Assembly (NCBI GenBank): GCA_049116315.1
Contig: JAGDZD010000009.1
Span: forward strand, 179,395-243,394
DNA from: Thalassobius sp049116315
GTDB taxonomy: Bacteria; Pseudomonadota; Alphaproteobacteria; Rhodobacterales; Rhodobacteraceae
Length of the DNA: 64,000 nt
Direction: 5' to 3'
Part shown: piece by piece, positions 52,420 through 60,331 of the stretch
How the letters are laid out: every line of letters begins with the position of its first letter
Position numbering within the stretch: the stretch's first letter is position 1
Position numbers and translations under genes: made by a program
Notes under the pieces: generated by a model
Told to the model about the DNA's origin: nothing
Seen by the model: only the letters and a program-made list of their open reading frames with translations
The model's database searches: none

Positions 52420-52893
52420 ATGAAAACTGCAGATTTGATTGATCACCACGCCTCAGAGCTGACCTTTGTGCACCTCCCCTTTCGCACGTTCGGCCAACAC
52501 TCTCATTTCGCGGCCCCCATCCAAACGGTGAAATGTTTCGAAGACAACACCGTCGTGCGCGCCCAGCTGGAAACCCGAGGCGACGGGCGTGTCTTGGTGG
52601 TGGATGGCGGCGGGTCCACCCGCGTTGCCCTTTTGGGTGACATGCTGGCCGAACTGGCCATTCGCAACGGCTGGGCAGGACTGGTGCTGAACGCTGTTAT
52701 CCGTGACAGCGCCGAGGTGAACGCGATGGACACCTTGGTTTTTGCGCTGGGAACATCACCGGTCAAAAGCGCCAAGGCGGGATGGGGCAATGTGGGGCAG
52801 CCCGTTCAATTTGGCGGAGTAAAATTTGCGCCGGGGGATTGGATCTACGGCGACGCCGATGGGGTCCTGCACAGCACGCGGAAATTGGTTTGA
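52420..52893 (+). CDS. RraA/HMG aldolase family protein
   Basis: A 157-residue member of the RraA-like group. It has the exact D-x20-R-D motif of pyruvate aldolases: the aspartate of LLGDMLAEL and RD in NAVIRDS, 20 residues apart. Relatives include 4-hydroxy-4-methyl-2-oxoglutarate aldolase, which also decarboxylates oxaloacetate. That chemistry fits a C4-acid route better than RNase E inhibition. It lies 5 bases after the otnC-like gene. Start 52420 (MKTADLIDHH) is chosen for family length. Confidence 0.85.
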   Translation: MKTADLIDHHASELTFVHLPFRTFGQHSHFAAPIQTVKCFEDNTVVRAQLETRGDGRVLVVDGGGSTRVALLGDMLAELAIRNGWAGLVLNAVIRDSAEVNAMDTLVFALGTSPVKSAKAGWGNVGQPVQFGGVKFAPGDWIYGDADGVLHSTRKLV

Positions 52894-53918
52894 AGGCGCC
52901 ACTCTGGCAAGGTTTAACCGTCTGCGCCGCTGCGCTGGCTGGCTGGGCCGTCAGCCTGACGGGCATGCCTCTGGGTTGGATGATCGGTGCAATGCTGATC
53001 ACGGCGTTTGCCGCTTTGGCACAGTTGCCCGCGCGCGCCCCCGCGCGGGTATTTGATTTGGTACGCGCCGCCGTTGGCACCATGTTGGGCGCGGCGTTCA
53101 CCATCGACCTTCTGCGCTCCTTCCCTCAATGGTGGGGTTCGCTTTTGGCATTGTTGCTGGCGCTGACAGTGATGTTTGTCTTGGCCTATGTTTCTTTGCG
53201 CCGCCTCGCGGGGTTTGACAGGCCATCTGCCCTGCTGTGTGCCATTCCCGGTGGCATCGCCGAGATGATCCTTCTGTCGGACAAGGCTGGGGCAGATCAA
53301 GCTCGGGTCGCAATTGCCCACGCCTTGCGAATATCGATCACCATTCTGATCCTGCCAGTGTTGATCTGGTTGCTGACCGGCGTTCTGCCGGTGTCCAGCG
53401 GAGCGGCCGCGCCCCTTGTGCCAAGTTCGACCGACATCTTTTGGTTCACCCTATGTGTGGCGGTGGGCTTTCTGGCGCGCAAATGGAAGGCGGTTCCAGC
53501 TCCCTTGGTGATTGTGCCCATGGTGCTCAGCGGAGCGCTGCACATTGGCGGGGTGACCGCGTTTGAGGTTCCCGAAGTTTTGGCCAATGTGGTGCAAGTG
53601 TTCATCGGAATCAACGTTGGCGGTCGGTTTGCCGGGGTGTCCGCGCGGGCACTGTTGGCCGTTCTGGGATCGGCCCTATTGGTTGTGGGCATCCAAATCT
53701 TCATCTCCTTTGCTGCGGCGACTGGTGCAGCACATGCGCTTGGCTTGGATCTTTTGACACTCACCTTGGCCTATGCGCCGGGGGGATTGGCAGAGATGTC
53801 GTTGATCGCGGTGGCGAGTGATGCGGATGTTGCCGTTGTTGGTCTGCATCATGTGTTTCGGGTCTTGGCTGCACTGATTGCTGCGCCGTGGCTGCTGAAA
53901 GTTGTGCTCAAACCGTAA
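52890..53918 (+). CDS. AbrB-family (DUF161-type) membrane protein
   Basis: A 342-residue membrane protein of the AbrB/ammonia monooxygenase-regulator family with two repeats. Each has a TGMPLGWMIGAML-like and an IPGGIAEM/APGGLAEMSL segment (residues near 118 and 298), a hallmark of the family. A TTG at 52890, overlapping the TGA of the RraA gene, is the probable start, since the open frame then matches the family length; no ATG is available before residue 25. Members are putative transporters; here it likely moves a product or substrate of the pathway. It ends the operon. Confidence 0.82.
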   Translation: MKAPLWQGLTVCAAALAGWAVSLTGMPLGWMIGAMLITAFAALAQLPARAPARVFDLVRAAVGTMLGAAFTIDLLRSFPQWWGSLLALLLALTVMFVLAYVSLRRLAGFDRPSALLCAIPGGIAEMILLSDKAGADQARVAIAHALRISITILILPVLIWLLTGVLPVSSGAAAPLVPSSTDIFWFTLCVAVGFLARKWKAVPAPLVIVPMVLSGALHIGGVTAFEVPEVLANVVQVFIGINVGGRFAGVSARALLAVLGSALLVVGIQIFISFAAATGAAHALGLDLLTLTLAYAPGGLAEMSLIAVASDADVAVVGLHHVFRVLAALIAAPWLLKVVLKP

Positions 53919-54180
53919 ATGTGCGGCCTGTTTCCTTAGGACCAGGGGCACAGCGCTTTAGACGCAGCGCCCGCCACAAGTGTTCGAAAATTTTCCTTGC
54001 ACGACGAAGGATCACCAACGACGATACAAAGGACCGCGATTTGGCGGGGCTTCCAAATGGGAGATGTGGATGTTGGAGATTGTTGCGAACCTCTGATGTG
54101 ACCGCAGGTCACGTCAGGAAACAGAAACCTTGCCGGGAGCGAGGTTTTGAGTTGTTGCTACACATCAAGAGACTCGAAAA
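53919..54180. other. intergenic region with hairpin
   Basis: It follows the AbrB-type gene. A strong hairpin (54093-54117) is described separately. No coding frame with a recognisable domain is present. Confidence 0.5.
54093..54117. promoter_or_regulatory. 11-base-arm hairpin or palindrome before the GNAT gene
   Basis: CTGATGTGACC and GGTCACGTCAG surround a 3-base loop, with one T/G wobble pair. It lies 64-88 bases before the GNAT start. Without a T-run it could be an operator or a structured leader. Confidence 0.45.
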
Positions 54181-54729
54181 ATGCCCATCACCTTTTCAAT
54201 TCGCGCCGAAAATCCGACCGATCACTCTGCCATTGCTGACCTGCACCACGATGCTTTTGGCCCTGACGAGCCTATTCCCGCACTGATAGCCAGGCTGCGC
54301 CAACTCAGAGCGCCATTCCCCACACTTTCGTTTGTCGCACACACCCCATCCGCAGAGATCCTTGGCCACGTCATGCTGTCTCATGGCTGGCTGGATGCAC
54401 CGCGGACCATGCGCGATATCCTTGTGTTGTCCCCGCTAGGCGTGGCCCCCAAGGCGCAGGGGCACGGGATCGGAACCGCCCTCGTTCAACATGCAATCAA
54501 AGAAGCCTCACGCACAACCGCGCCGATCCTATTCTTAGAGGGTGATCCGGCGTTTTATGGACCGCGCGGGTTTGAAGCGTCTAAACCTCATGGCATTCGA
54601 TCCCCCTCCCTGCGTATCCCCGAAGCTGCTCTGCAGATGGTGCGGCTGCCCGCCTATGACCAAGAGGCGACCGGAACGCTCGTCTATCGAGAGCTGTGGT
54701 GGGACATGGATTGTGTCGGCCTGCGCTGA
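54181..54729 (+). CDS. GNAT family N-acetyltransferase
   Basis: A 182-residue acetyltransferase with the acetyl-CoA motif A, LSPLGVAPKAQGHGIGTALVQHAI, split around QGHGIG, and the following ILFLEGDPAFYGPRGFE, typical of the YhbS-like branch (GDPxYYxRFGF). It transfers an acetyl group to an amine of unknown identity. It stands alone. The start at 54181 is consistent with family N-termini but lacks a strong ribosome site. Confidence 0.86.
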   Translation: MPITFSIRAENPTDHSAIADLHHDAFGPDEPIPALIARLRQLRAPFPTLSFVAHTPSAEILGHVMLSHGWLDAPRTMRDILVLSPLGVAPKAQGHGIGTALVQHAIKEASRTTAPILFLEGDPAFYGPRGFEASKPHGIRSPSLRIPEAALQMVRLPAYDQEATGTLVYRELWWDMDCVGLR

Positions 54730-55116
54730 CCCAAAAAGAGGCTTGGCCTTCCGCTTATATGTTGGCGCAGCCTCCCTGCGCCAAGGCGCAATTTTGAGGG
54801 CGGGTTTCCTGCGTCATTGCCAGCGCGGTTGCCTAAGGTTCATCGTAAAAACCTGCGATGTTTCGACGCTCCGCCCGGCAGTGCTTTGACGCAAAACCGC
54901 CCGGTTTTGCGCCTGTTTTGCGGGAAAAACACCGCTCAGCAGATCAACGGGCCCATGTTGAAAAACGCGGCGCACCTTTAGGGGGCGCACGCAGCCTCAA
55001 AAACCACTCAACATATTTGAAATTATCCCCTAAGTTATAGTAAAGCAGCGCAAAGCGTCGGGTTTCATTCGACATTTTCGAAATGTGACCCGTCTTGGCA
55101 GGCGTAAAAATGGGGT
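54730..55116. other. intergenic region between GNAT and response regulator genes
   Basis: No gene is supported. It holds a hairpin (54890-54911) and the likely promoter of the response regulator. A short symmetric sequence (ACATTT-TCG-AAATGT, about 55071-55085) lies about 35-45 bases before the start and may be an operator. Confidence 0.4.
54890..54911. terminator. hairpin downstream of the GNAT gene
   Basis: CGCAAAACC and GGTTTTGCG form perfect 9-base arms with a 4-base loop. It lies 160 bases past the GNAT stop; a weak T-run (CCTGTTTTGC) follows. Terminator function is plausible. Confidence 0.4.
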
Positions 55117-55776
55117 GTGTGGACTTTGGATATTCCGGCTCTTCAGATTGCATTGGTGGATGATCATGCCCTGTTCCTAGAAGGCATCCGACATCTACTG
55201 ACGGACAACACCACCGATTTAGAACCACATGTCTATCAGTCCTCGCTTTTGTTGCTGGAGGAGATTGACCAAGGCAAATCTTTTGATGTCATTGTCACCG
55301 ATTTGGCGATGAAAGAAATCAATGGAATCGCCTTGATCGGCGCGTTGCGCGCGCGGGGGGTTGATGTGCCTGTGATCGTCTTATCCGCCGCCGAAGACGC
55401 AATCACCAGAGCCAACACCGACCTCGTTGGGGCCTTTCGATTTGTGCACAAATCGGCTGAGAAAGAGGTGTTGTTTGACGCCATCTATAGCGCTGCAAAA
55501 TCTGGCCCCTTGCCCGCCGGTGCTGTGCGGCGCGCCAGCAACCGCCATCTGATCGACAAGGACGGTGTGGATCATGTGATTCAACCCCAACTGGGGGCGC
55601 GCCAGTTGAAAATCCTAAGCTTGGTCTCCACTGGCGCCACCAACAAAGCGATTGGCGAACAGCTGTCGATCAGCGAGAACACCGTCAAAACCCATGTCAA
55701 AGCGATCTTTCGCGAGTTGGGCGTAAAATCCCGCACCGAGGCGGTTCAGCGCGCCCGCTCGCTGGCTTTGATATAA
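55117..55776 (+). CDS. LuxR/NarL family response regulator
   Basis: A 219-residue regulator: receiver domain with acidic pair VDDH (residues 14-17), phosphoacceptor Asp62 (VIVTDLAMKEING), LSAA and K near 108, then a LuxR-type HTH at about 157-215 (LGARQLKILSLVSTGATNKAIGEQL, with SENTVKTHVKAIF). Start is a GTG at 55117; its ribosome site is weak, and a TTG at 55126 is an alternative. The gene converges on the histidine kinase gene and overlaps its 3' end by 31 bases, which points to a kinase-regulator pair. Confidence 0.88.
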   Translation: MWTLDIPALQIALVDDHALFLEGIRHLLTDNTTDLEPHVYQSSLLLLEEIDQGKSFDVIVTDLAMKEINGIALIGALRARGVDVPVIVLSAAEDAITRANTDLVGAFRFVHKSAEKEVLFDAIYSAAKSGPLPAGAVRRASNRHLIDKDGVDHVIQPQLGARQLKILSLVSTGATNKAIGEQLSISENTVKTHVKAIFRELGVKSRTEAVQRARSLALI

Positions 55777-57455
55777 GCTGCGTCGCTGATGGCCTGACGC
55801 AGCGGCTTCAGCGCAAATGGCGCCTGAATGCGACGCACATTCGCCAGCGGCTCTAGCTCAAAGGCATGCCGTTGAATGCACAGAACCGGTGCAATCTCGG
55901 CCAGCTCTGCCACCTGTGGTGCTGCGCCCTCGGACAATGGGTCATAAAGGATCACATCCGGCTTAAGCTGCAACGCGTGGATCAGACGCGTCGCCTCAGC
56001 AGGGCTGGGCGCATGGGCAAATTCCCAGAGCCACCCAGAGACAAGATCAACCCAATCGCCCAACGTAGGCGAGGTTTCATGGCCCACCACCAACAAAAAC
56101 AGGCTCTTCTCAATCAGGCTGGGATCAGAGGCATCGGTGATGCGTGGCAACAGCAATGACACCGTGGTGCCTTTGCCCTCAGCCGATGTAAGCTCCAGAG
56201 AGCCGCCAAGTTCAGTGGCCAATTGCTGACAGATGGACAGGCCCAGACCGGTGCCCGGTTGCGCCAGATCACGCGGTAGCCGCACATACTCGTCAAAAAT
56301 GCGCTGTTGATCCTCTTGCGGAATGCCAGGGCCGTTGTCGCGGACGGAAATGCGCACCTGATCCCCTTCTGGAGTGGCCGACAGCCACACCTGCCCGCCT
56401 CCGGTCTGATATTTGAAGGCGTTGGTCAACAAATTGCGCAAAATCCGTTCGACTAGAAACTGATTTGAAACCAGCGTGTCCACCGCTGCCTCCGTGTGCA
56501 GCGTGCTGCCAACTTGGCGGATGGTGACCGCGAACTCGGCGCTGAGATGGGCAAAGATTTCGGACAGCGCGATGGCGGCGCTTTGCGTGCCACCTTTGAC
56601 AAAGTCATGGCCGCTTTCCTCGCTGAGCGCGGCCAGCAAGGTTTCTTGACTGCTCTGTGTCGCTTGGATCCGCTCGATCAGCTGGCGCTGTTCGGGGTCA
56701 TCCAACAGCTTGTTCAGCGCATCAACAAAATGGCGTTGCGCCAACAAAGGTTGTGACATGTCATGCTGAATTGCGGCGTGCAGCCGGTGCCGCTCTGCAT
56801 GCAACTGGGCGATCTCTTCTTGTTGGCGAAAGATTTCAACCATGGCATCACGACCCAAACCTGCGGCAATGGCATCTTGGGTGCGCCGGCTGGCTTGTTC
56901 ATTGGTGACATAGCAAAAGGCGAAATAGGCCAGCATGAACATGCCATAAAACTGCAAGACCCCGGTCATCACGACCAAAAGGTAAACGCTAAACGGCAAC
57001 AAAGCGCAGATCGCCAGCGCAACATAGCCGGGGCGATAAATCGTACCCGCCATAGCCCCACCAGTGGTGATCGACGTCAGGAAAAGGCCTGCGACAATCG
57101 TTTGCAACTCGCGTTGAGGATCAGAGAGGTAGATCGCCAGACCACACCAAACCATCCCGGTCAGCGCTGTCAGCGCCACATGTCCATGCAGATAGTGTCG
57201 AGTTTGACCGTCGGGGATGCCGTCACGCCAATAGACGCGGGCATACAGCACTGTGATCCCAGCCATGCCAGAGGTCAGCCCCCACCACACAGCAGCCTCG
57301 ACCCAAAGCTGCTGCATCAACAACATCACTGTCGCCAGTGCGATGACCAACAACACCGTGCGCGCCGAGGCCGGTGCGCGCTGCCGCAACATCTTGGCCT
57401 CTTCGGCAAGAACATCGGACAGATCATAGTGATCACCGGGGTGAGTAGAGGTCAC
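55746..57455 (-). CDS. membrane histidine kinase with degenerate C-terminal receiver-like domain
   Basis: A 569-residue kinase. Six TM segments span about residues 32-185. Then follow the phosphorylation helix AAIQHDMSQPLLAQ (His231), and an HATPase domain with NLLTNAFKYQ, DNGPGIP and GTGLGLSI. Residues 440-569 resemble a receiver domain (VILYDPLSEG in place of the phospho-aspartate strand) but the acidic pocket is not complete, so it may bind rather than accept phosphate. Translation is coupled to the upstream GPH symporter gene (ATGA overlap at 57452-57455). The 7TM-type sensor region is unlike a periplasmic sensor. Confidence 0.88.
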   Translation of the reverse strand: MTSTHPGDHYDLSDVLAEEAKMLRQRAPASARTVLLVIALATVMLLMQQLWVEAAVWWGLTSGMAGITVLYARVYWRDGIPDGQTRHYLHGHVALTALTGMVWCGLAIYLSDPQRELQTIVAGLFLTSITTGGAMAGTIYRPGYVALAICALLPFSVYLLVVMTGVLQFYGMFMLAYFAFCYVTNEQASRRTQDAIAAGLGRDAMVEIFRQQEEIAQLHAERHRLHAAIQHDMSQPLLAQRHFVDALNKLLDDPEQRQLIERIQATQSSQETLLAALSEESGHDFVKGGTQSAAIALSEIFAHLSAEFAVTIRQVGSTLHTEAAVDTLVSNQFLVERILRNLLTNAFKYQTGGGQVWLSATPEGDQVRISVRDNGPGIPQEDQQRIFDEYVRLPRDLAQPGTGLGLSICQQLATELGGSLELTSAEGKGTTVSLLLPRITDASDPSLIEKSLFLLVVGHETSPTLGDWVDLVSGWLWEFAHAPSPAEATRLIHALQLKPDVILYDPLSEGAAPQVAELAEIAPVLCIQRHAFELEPLANVRRIQAPFALKPLRQAISDAAYIKASERAR

Positions 57456-58762
57456 TCTGCCACTCCGCGTGCGACGGTCGATCTGTCCGCGCGCGGGGCC
57501 GCGAACAGCAGCAATCCCAAGGCCAACAGGCGCAACGCAATGGGGACACCTGCAAAAAACACCACCAGAACCCCAAGCGCGGTGGCATCATTGGCCCCCG
57601 TTTTGTTGAACCCAACCAAATCCAAGACTGGGAACGCCACAGCCATTGGCACGATGAACGTCAATTTTGAAACGGCATTCTTGATCGCCAAATACGACCC
57701 GGCCCGGCGGTGATCCCCGGCCTCTTCACCTTCGTAGACAAGGTCAGCCAGCATGGAAGTGGGCATCATCGCATCGCTGCCGAAGCTGGCGCCAATCAAA
57801 GCACACACCACCAGCATTGCGACAACGTCCCCTTGGCCAAGCGTCACCGCCAAGCCCAAAGCAAGACAGCACAACACGATTGCGCAGGCCCAAGAGACCG
57901 GCTTGGACTTCCATTTGGACAGCCAGATCCAGACCGGTAAAAACAGCGCCGTCGACACAAAAATGGTCAAAAAGAACGGCCCAACCATTTGCGGCGCTCC
58001 AATCACATGCGACGCGTGCAACACGATCAATCCAGCGGTCAGCGCATTTGCCGCCTGCACCACAAAGAACACAGTGACCAGATGGCGAAACCTTGGATGG
58101 CGCAGCACAAAGCGATACCCCGCGACCACGCCAATCCGCGGCAGCGTAACCTGACGATCGGTGCGCGGCACAAAGCGCCAGAACAGCGCCAGTCCAATCA
58201 CGGTGAGGATCAGAACGCAGAGTCCGATCGCCTGTAAGGACAGACCCATTTGTGACGCCAGAACCACCGGTACAAGCGAGGCCAAGATGGCACCGCCCAC
58301 CTGAAACGCAGCTTTGGTCCCTGCCAAGGTGCTGCGCTCGTTTTCATCGGGGGAGATTTCTAGCCCAATCGACGAATAGGGCACATCCACGATGGTATAG
58401 AGCAGGTAAAAAGCGCCGCTTGCCACGATCAGATAGGCAAGGCCCGCGCCTTCGGGTGGCACCAGCAGCATCCACACCGCCAAAACCAAACCCGGTGCGC
58501 CCCAGACCATCCAGGGCAAACGCGCGCCCCAGCGGTGGCGCGTCTGATCGCTGAGGTATCCAACCAAGGGGTCACTGACCACATCAAGGATACGACCCAC
58601 TGCAAACACCACGCCCACAACCCCAAGGCCCAGCCCGACCTCCACCGCGTAATAGGTTGGGATAAAGAACACCAAAGCAAACCCAGCCAAGGCCAATGGA
58701 GCCGTCAAAAATCCATAACAGAACAGTTGCTTACCGTTCATCACGCGCGAAGTTTGTGTCAT
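57452..58762 (-). CDS. MFS transporter, GPH family sugar:cation symporter
   Basis: A 436-residue symporter with about 12 TM segments and the GPH signature GRILDVVSDPLVGYLSDQTRHRWG in overlapping parts (residues 50-75). GPH proteins import glycosides, pentosides and hexuronides. Start 58762 (MTQTSRVMNG) is preceded by a long G-run (ribosome site). The gene overlaps the histidine kinase start by four bases, so sensor and transporter are made together. That suggests the kinase senses the same compound or reads transporter state. Confidence 0.9.
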   Translation of the reverse strand: MTQTSRVMNGKQLFCYGFLTAPLALAGFALVFFIPTYYAVEVGLGLGVVGVVFAVGRILDVVSDPLVGYLSDQTRHRWGARLPWMVWGAPGLVLAVWMLLVPPEGAGLAYLIVASGAFYLLYTIVDVPYSSIGLEISPDENERSTLAGTKAAFQVGGAILASLVPVVLASQMGLSLQAIGLCVLILTVIGLALFWRFVPRTDRQVTLPRIGVVAGYRFVLRHPRFRHLVTVFFVVQAANALTAGLIVLHASHVIGAPQMVGPFFLTIFVSTALFLPVWIWLSKWKSKPVSWACAIVLCCLALGLAVTLGQGDVVAMLVVCALIGASFGSDAMMPTSMLADLVYEGEEAGDHRRAGSYLAIKNAVSKLTFIVPMAVAFPVLDLVGFNKTGANDATALGVLVVFFAGVPIALRLLALGLLLFAAPRADRSTVARGVAE

Positions 58763-59407
58763 ATCCCCCCCAAGGACTGCAGACTCTTGTGCGGGCCACA
58801 GTGCTACGATTTTCCTCTGTAAGGAAACAGGTTTTTCCCTCAAGCGGTGACATTCACTCTTTCGGGTGATTGTTCCAAAGCCGCGCGTTTCTTAATCAAG
58901 GGGATGTCAGCCGGTGTTAGGGGCGCCGGTTGGCATCCAGTGCGCTTGGCGCGCAAACCACCGACTGCCTGACGGATGTATGTAATGAGGAAATTTTCTG
59001 GGGGTCCCGTTTTGGGATTTTTGGCCAATGCGTGTCCATCGTGGCGCGTTTCGGCAGGTCACCAAATGACGCATTTCAACACATATCAATACCAAGCATT
59101 CAGAGACGACACACATTCGCAGTAGCTACTGGGTTGTCGGAGGTTTAGGGAAATGGTGGTTTTGACAGTGAGTGGGTCACGATTACCATTTGGGTTCAGG
59201 GGACATTATCGCCTGGCCCACTCCATCTTTGAGACACCGGCCATTTAGGTGGACGGACGATCTTGTTGGAGAAGCGGCAGCGCAGATATGCGCTGCCGTT
59301 TGCTATTGGGGTCCACGTCAATGACCTGCATGTCTTCGTCGCCTTATGCGTGAAAATCGTCTAGGTTGGCGCAACGCCTGCCACCGATTGACCTCAAGAG
59401 GACGTTC
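58763..59407. other. 645-base stretch without a supported gene
   Basis: It lies between the divergent GPH symporter and methyltransferase genes and must carry both promoters. A 62-codon minus-strand frame at 58840-59028 has no recognisable domain. Part of it (about 59100-59260) looks like worn mobile-element sequence, but I cannot identify the element. A hairpin lies at 59275-59298. Confidence 0.4.
59275..59298 (+). terminator. G/C-rich hairpin before the methyltransferase gene
   Basis: CGGCAGCGCA and its complement form perfect 10-base arms around GATA and are followed on the plus strand by TTTGCTATT. It looks like an intrinsic terminator, but no intact gene precedes it on that strand; it may be left over from a lost gene. 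Confidence 0.6.
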
Positions 59408-60223
59408 ATGTCACGCCAGCCCCAAGCCCCAGCTTCGACCATCCCTGATCACTATGATGCCGGTCTGGGCCCCAATATGTTCCAAGATTTTGCGCAACGC
59501 TTGGCAGCAACGGCCTGCAAGGCCCCGATACAGCATGCCTTGGAAATAGCCGCAGGCACCGGCATCCTAAGCCGTCAGTTGCGCGACGCCCTGCCAGCGC
59601 AGGCCCATCTGACTGCGACCGATTTCAACCCCGCCATGCTGGATGTAGCGCAGCGCAAATTCTCACCACAAGACCGGGTTGCCTTTCGAGAAGCCAACGC
59701 CATGGATCTGCCGTTTGAAGAGGGGCAGTTTGATTTGGTTGCCTGTCAGTTTGGGGTGATGTTCTTTCCCGACAAACCCGCCGCATTTGCGCAGGCAAAG
59801 CGTGTTTTGAAACCAAATGGGCGTTATGTGTTTAACGTCTGGAGCGCCATGTCAGAGAACCCGTTTTCGCAAATGGCCAAAGAGGTGGCGTCGCACTATT
59901 TCCCTGACGCGCCGCAGGAATTCTATAACACGCCATTTGCCTATGGTGACCCGGATACAGTCACATCCGACCTCACTCTTGCTGGGTGGCAAGAGGTGGC
60001 GCATGAAACGCTGCGCATCACCAAAACCATCACCAATCCAGAGGCCTATGCCAACGGCCTTGTCTACGGCAATCCCCTGATCAACGAAATCAATGAGCGC
60101 GGAGATATCGATCCCCAAGCGGTTGTGGCCGACATGCGCGCGGCCATCACCCAATGGTTTGGTGCCGATAATCTGACCATGCCGCTCTCTTCGACTACAT
60201 TTGTCTGTCAAAAGTTGGGCTGA
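59408..60223 (+). CDS. class I SAM-dependent methyltransferase
   Basis: A 271-residue UbiE/BioC-like methyltransferase: SAM motif ALEIAAGTGILSRQL (E/DxGxGxG form), LTATDFNPAMLDVA, AMDLPFEEGQFDLVACQFGVMFF and AFAQAKRVLKPNGRYVFNVW. Start 59408 (MSRQPQAPAS) has GAGG upstream. The substrate is unknown. The tandem GntR gene follows on the same strand after 108 bases, with a hairpin between. Confidence 0.88.
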   Translation: MSRQPQAPASTIPDHYDAGLGPNMFQDFAQRLAATACKAPIQHALEIAAGTGILSRQLRDALPAQAHLTATDFNPAMLDVAQRKFSPQDRVAFREANAMDLPFEEGQFDLVACQFGVMFFPDKPAAFAQAKRVLKPNGRYVFNVWSAMSENPFSQMAKEVASHYFPDAPQEFYNTPFAYGDPDTVTSDLTLAGWQEVAHETLRITKTITNPEAYANGLVYGNPLINEINERGDIDPQAVVADMRAAITQWFGADNLTMPLSSTTFVCQKLG

Positions 60224-60242
60224 ATAGTTGCGCCCTGCCCGG

Positions 60243-60272
60243 GCCATCACCGTGCCTTAGGACCGTGATGGC
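60243..60272 (+). terminator. weak hairpin after the methyltransferase gene
   Basis: GCCATCAC and GTGATGGC (60243-60250, 60265-60272) form 8-base arms, 20 bases after the stop codon. No T-run follows. Confidence 0.4.
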
Positions 60273-60331
60273 AGCGCCGTATCGAAGCTGCTAGGCTATG
60301 GGTCACACACCATTTCCGCAATTGGGTCGCC

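Noticed and set aside
52420..52893. Annotation as RNase E inhibitor RraA
   Set aside because: The catabolic operon and the exact D-x20-R-D aldolase motif favour a pyruvate-aldolase or decarboxylase role.
58840..59028. A 62-codon minus-strand frame beside the GPH symporter
   Set aside because: No domain and no convincing start; a small protein cannot be excluded but is not supported.
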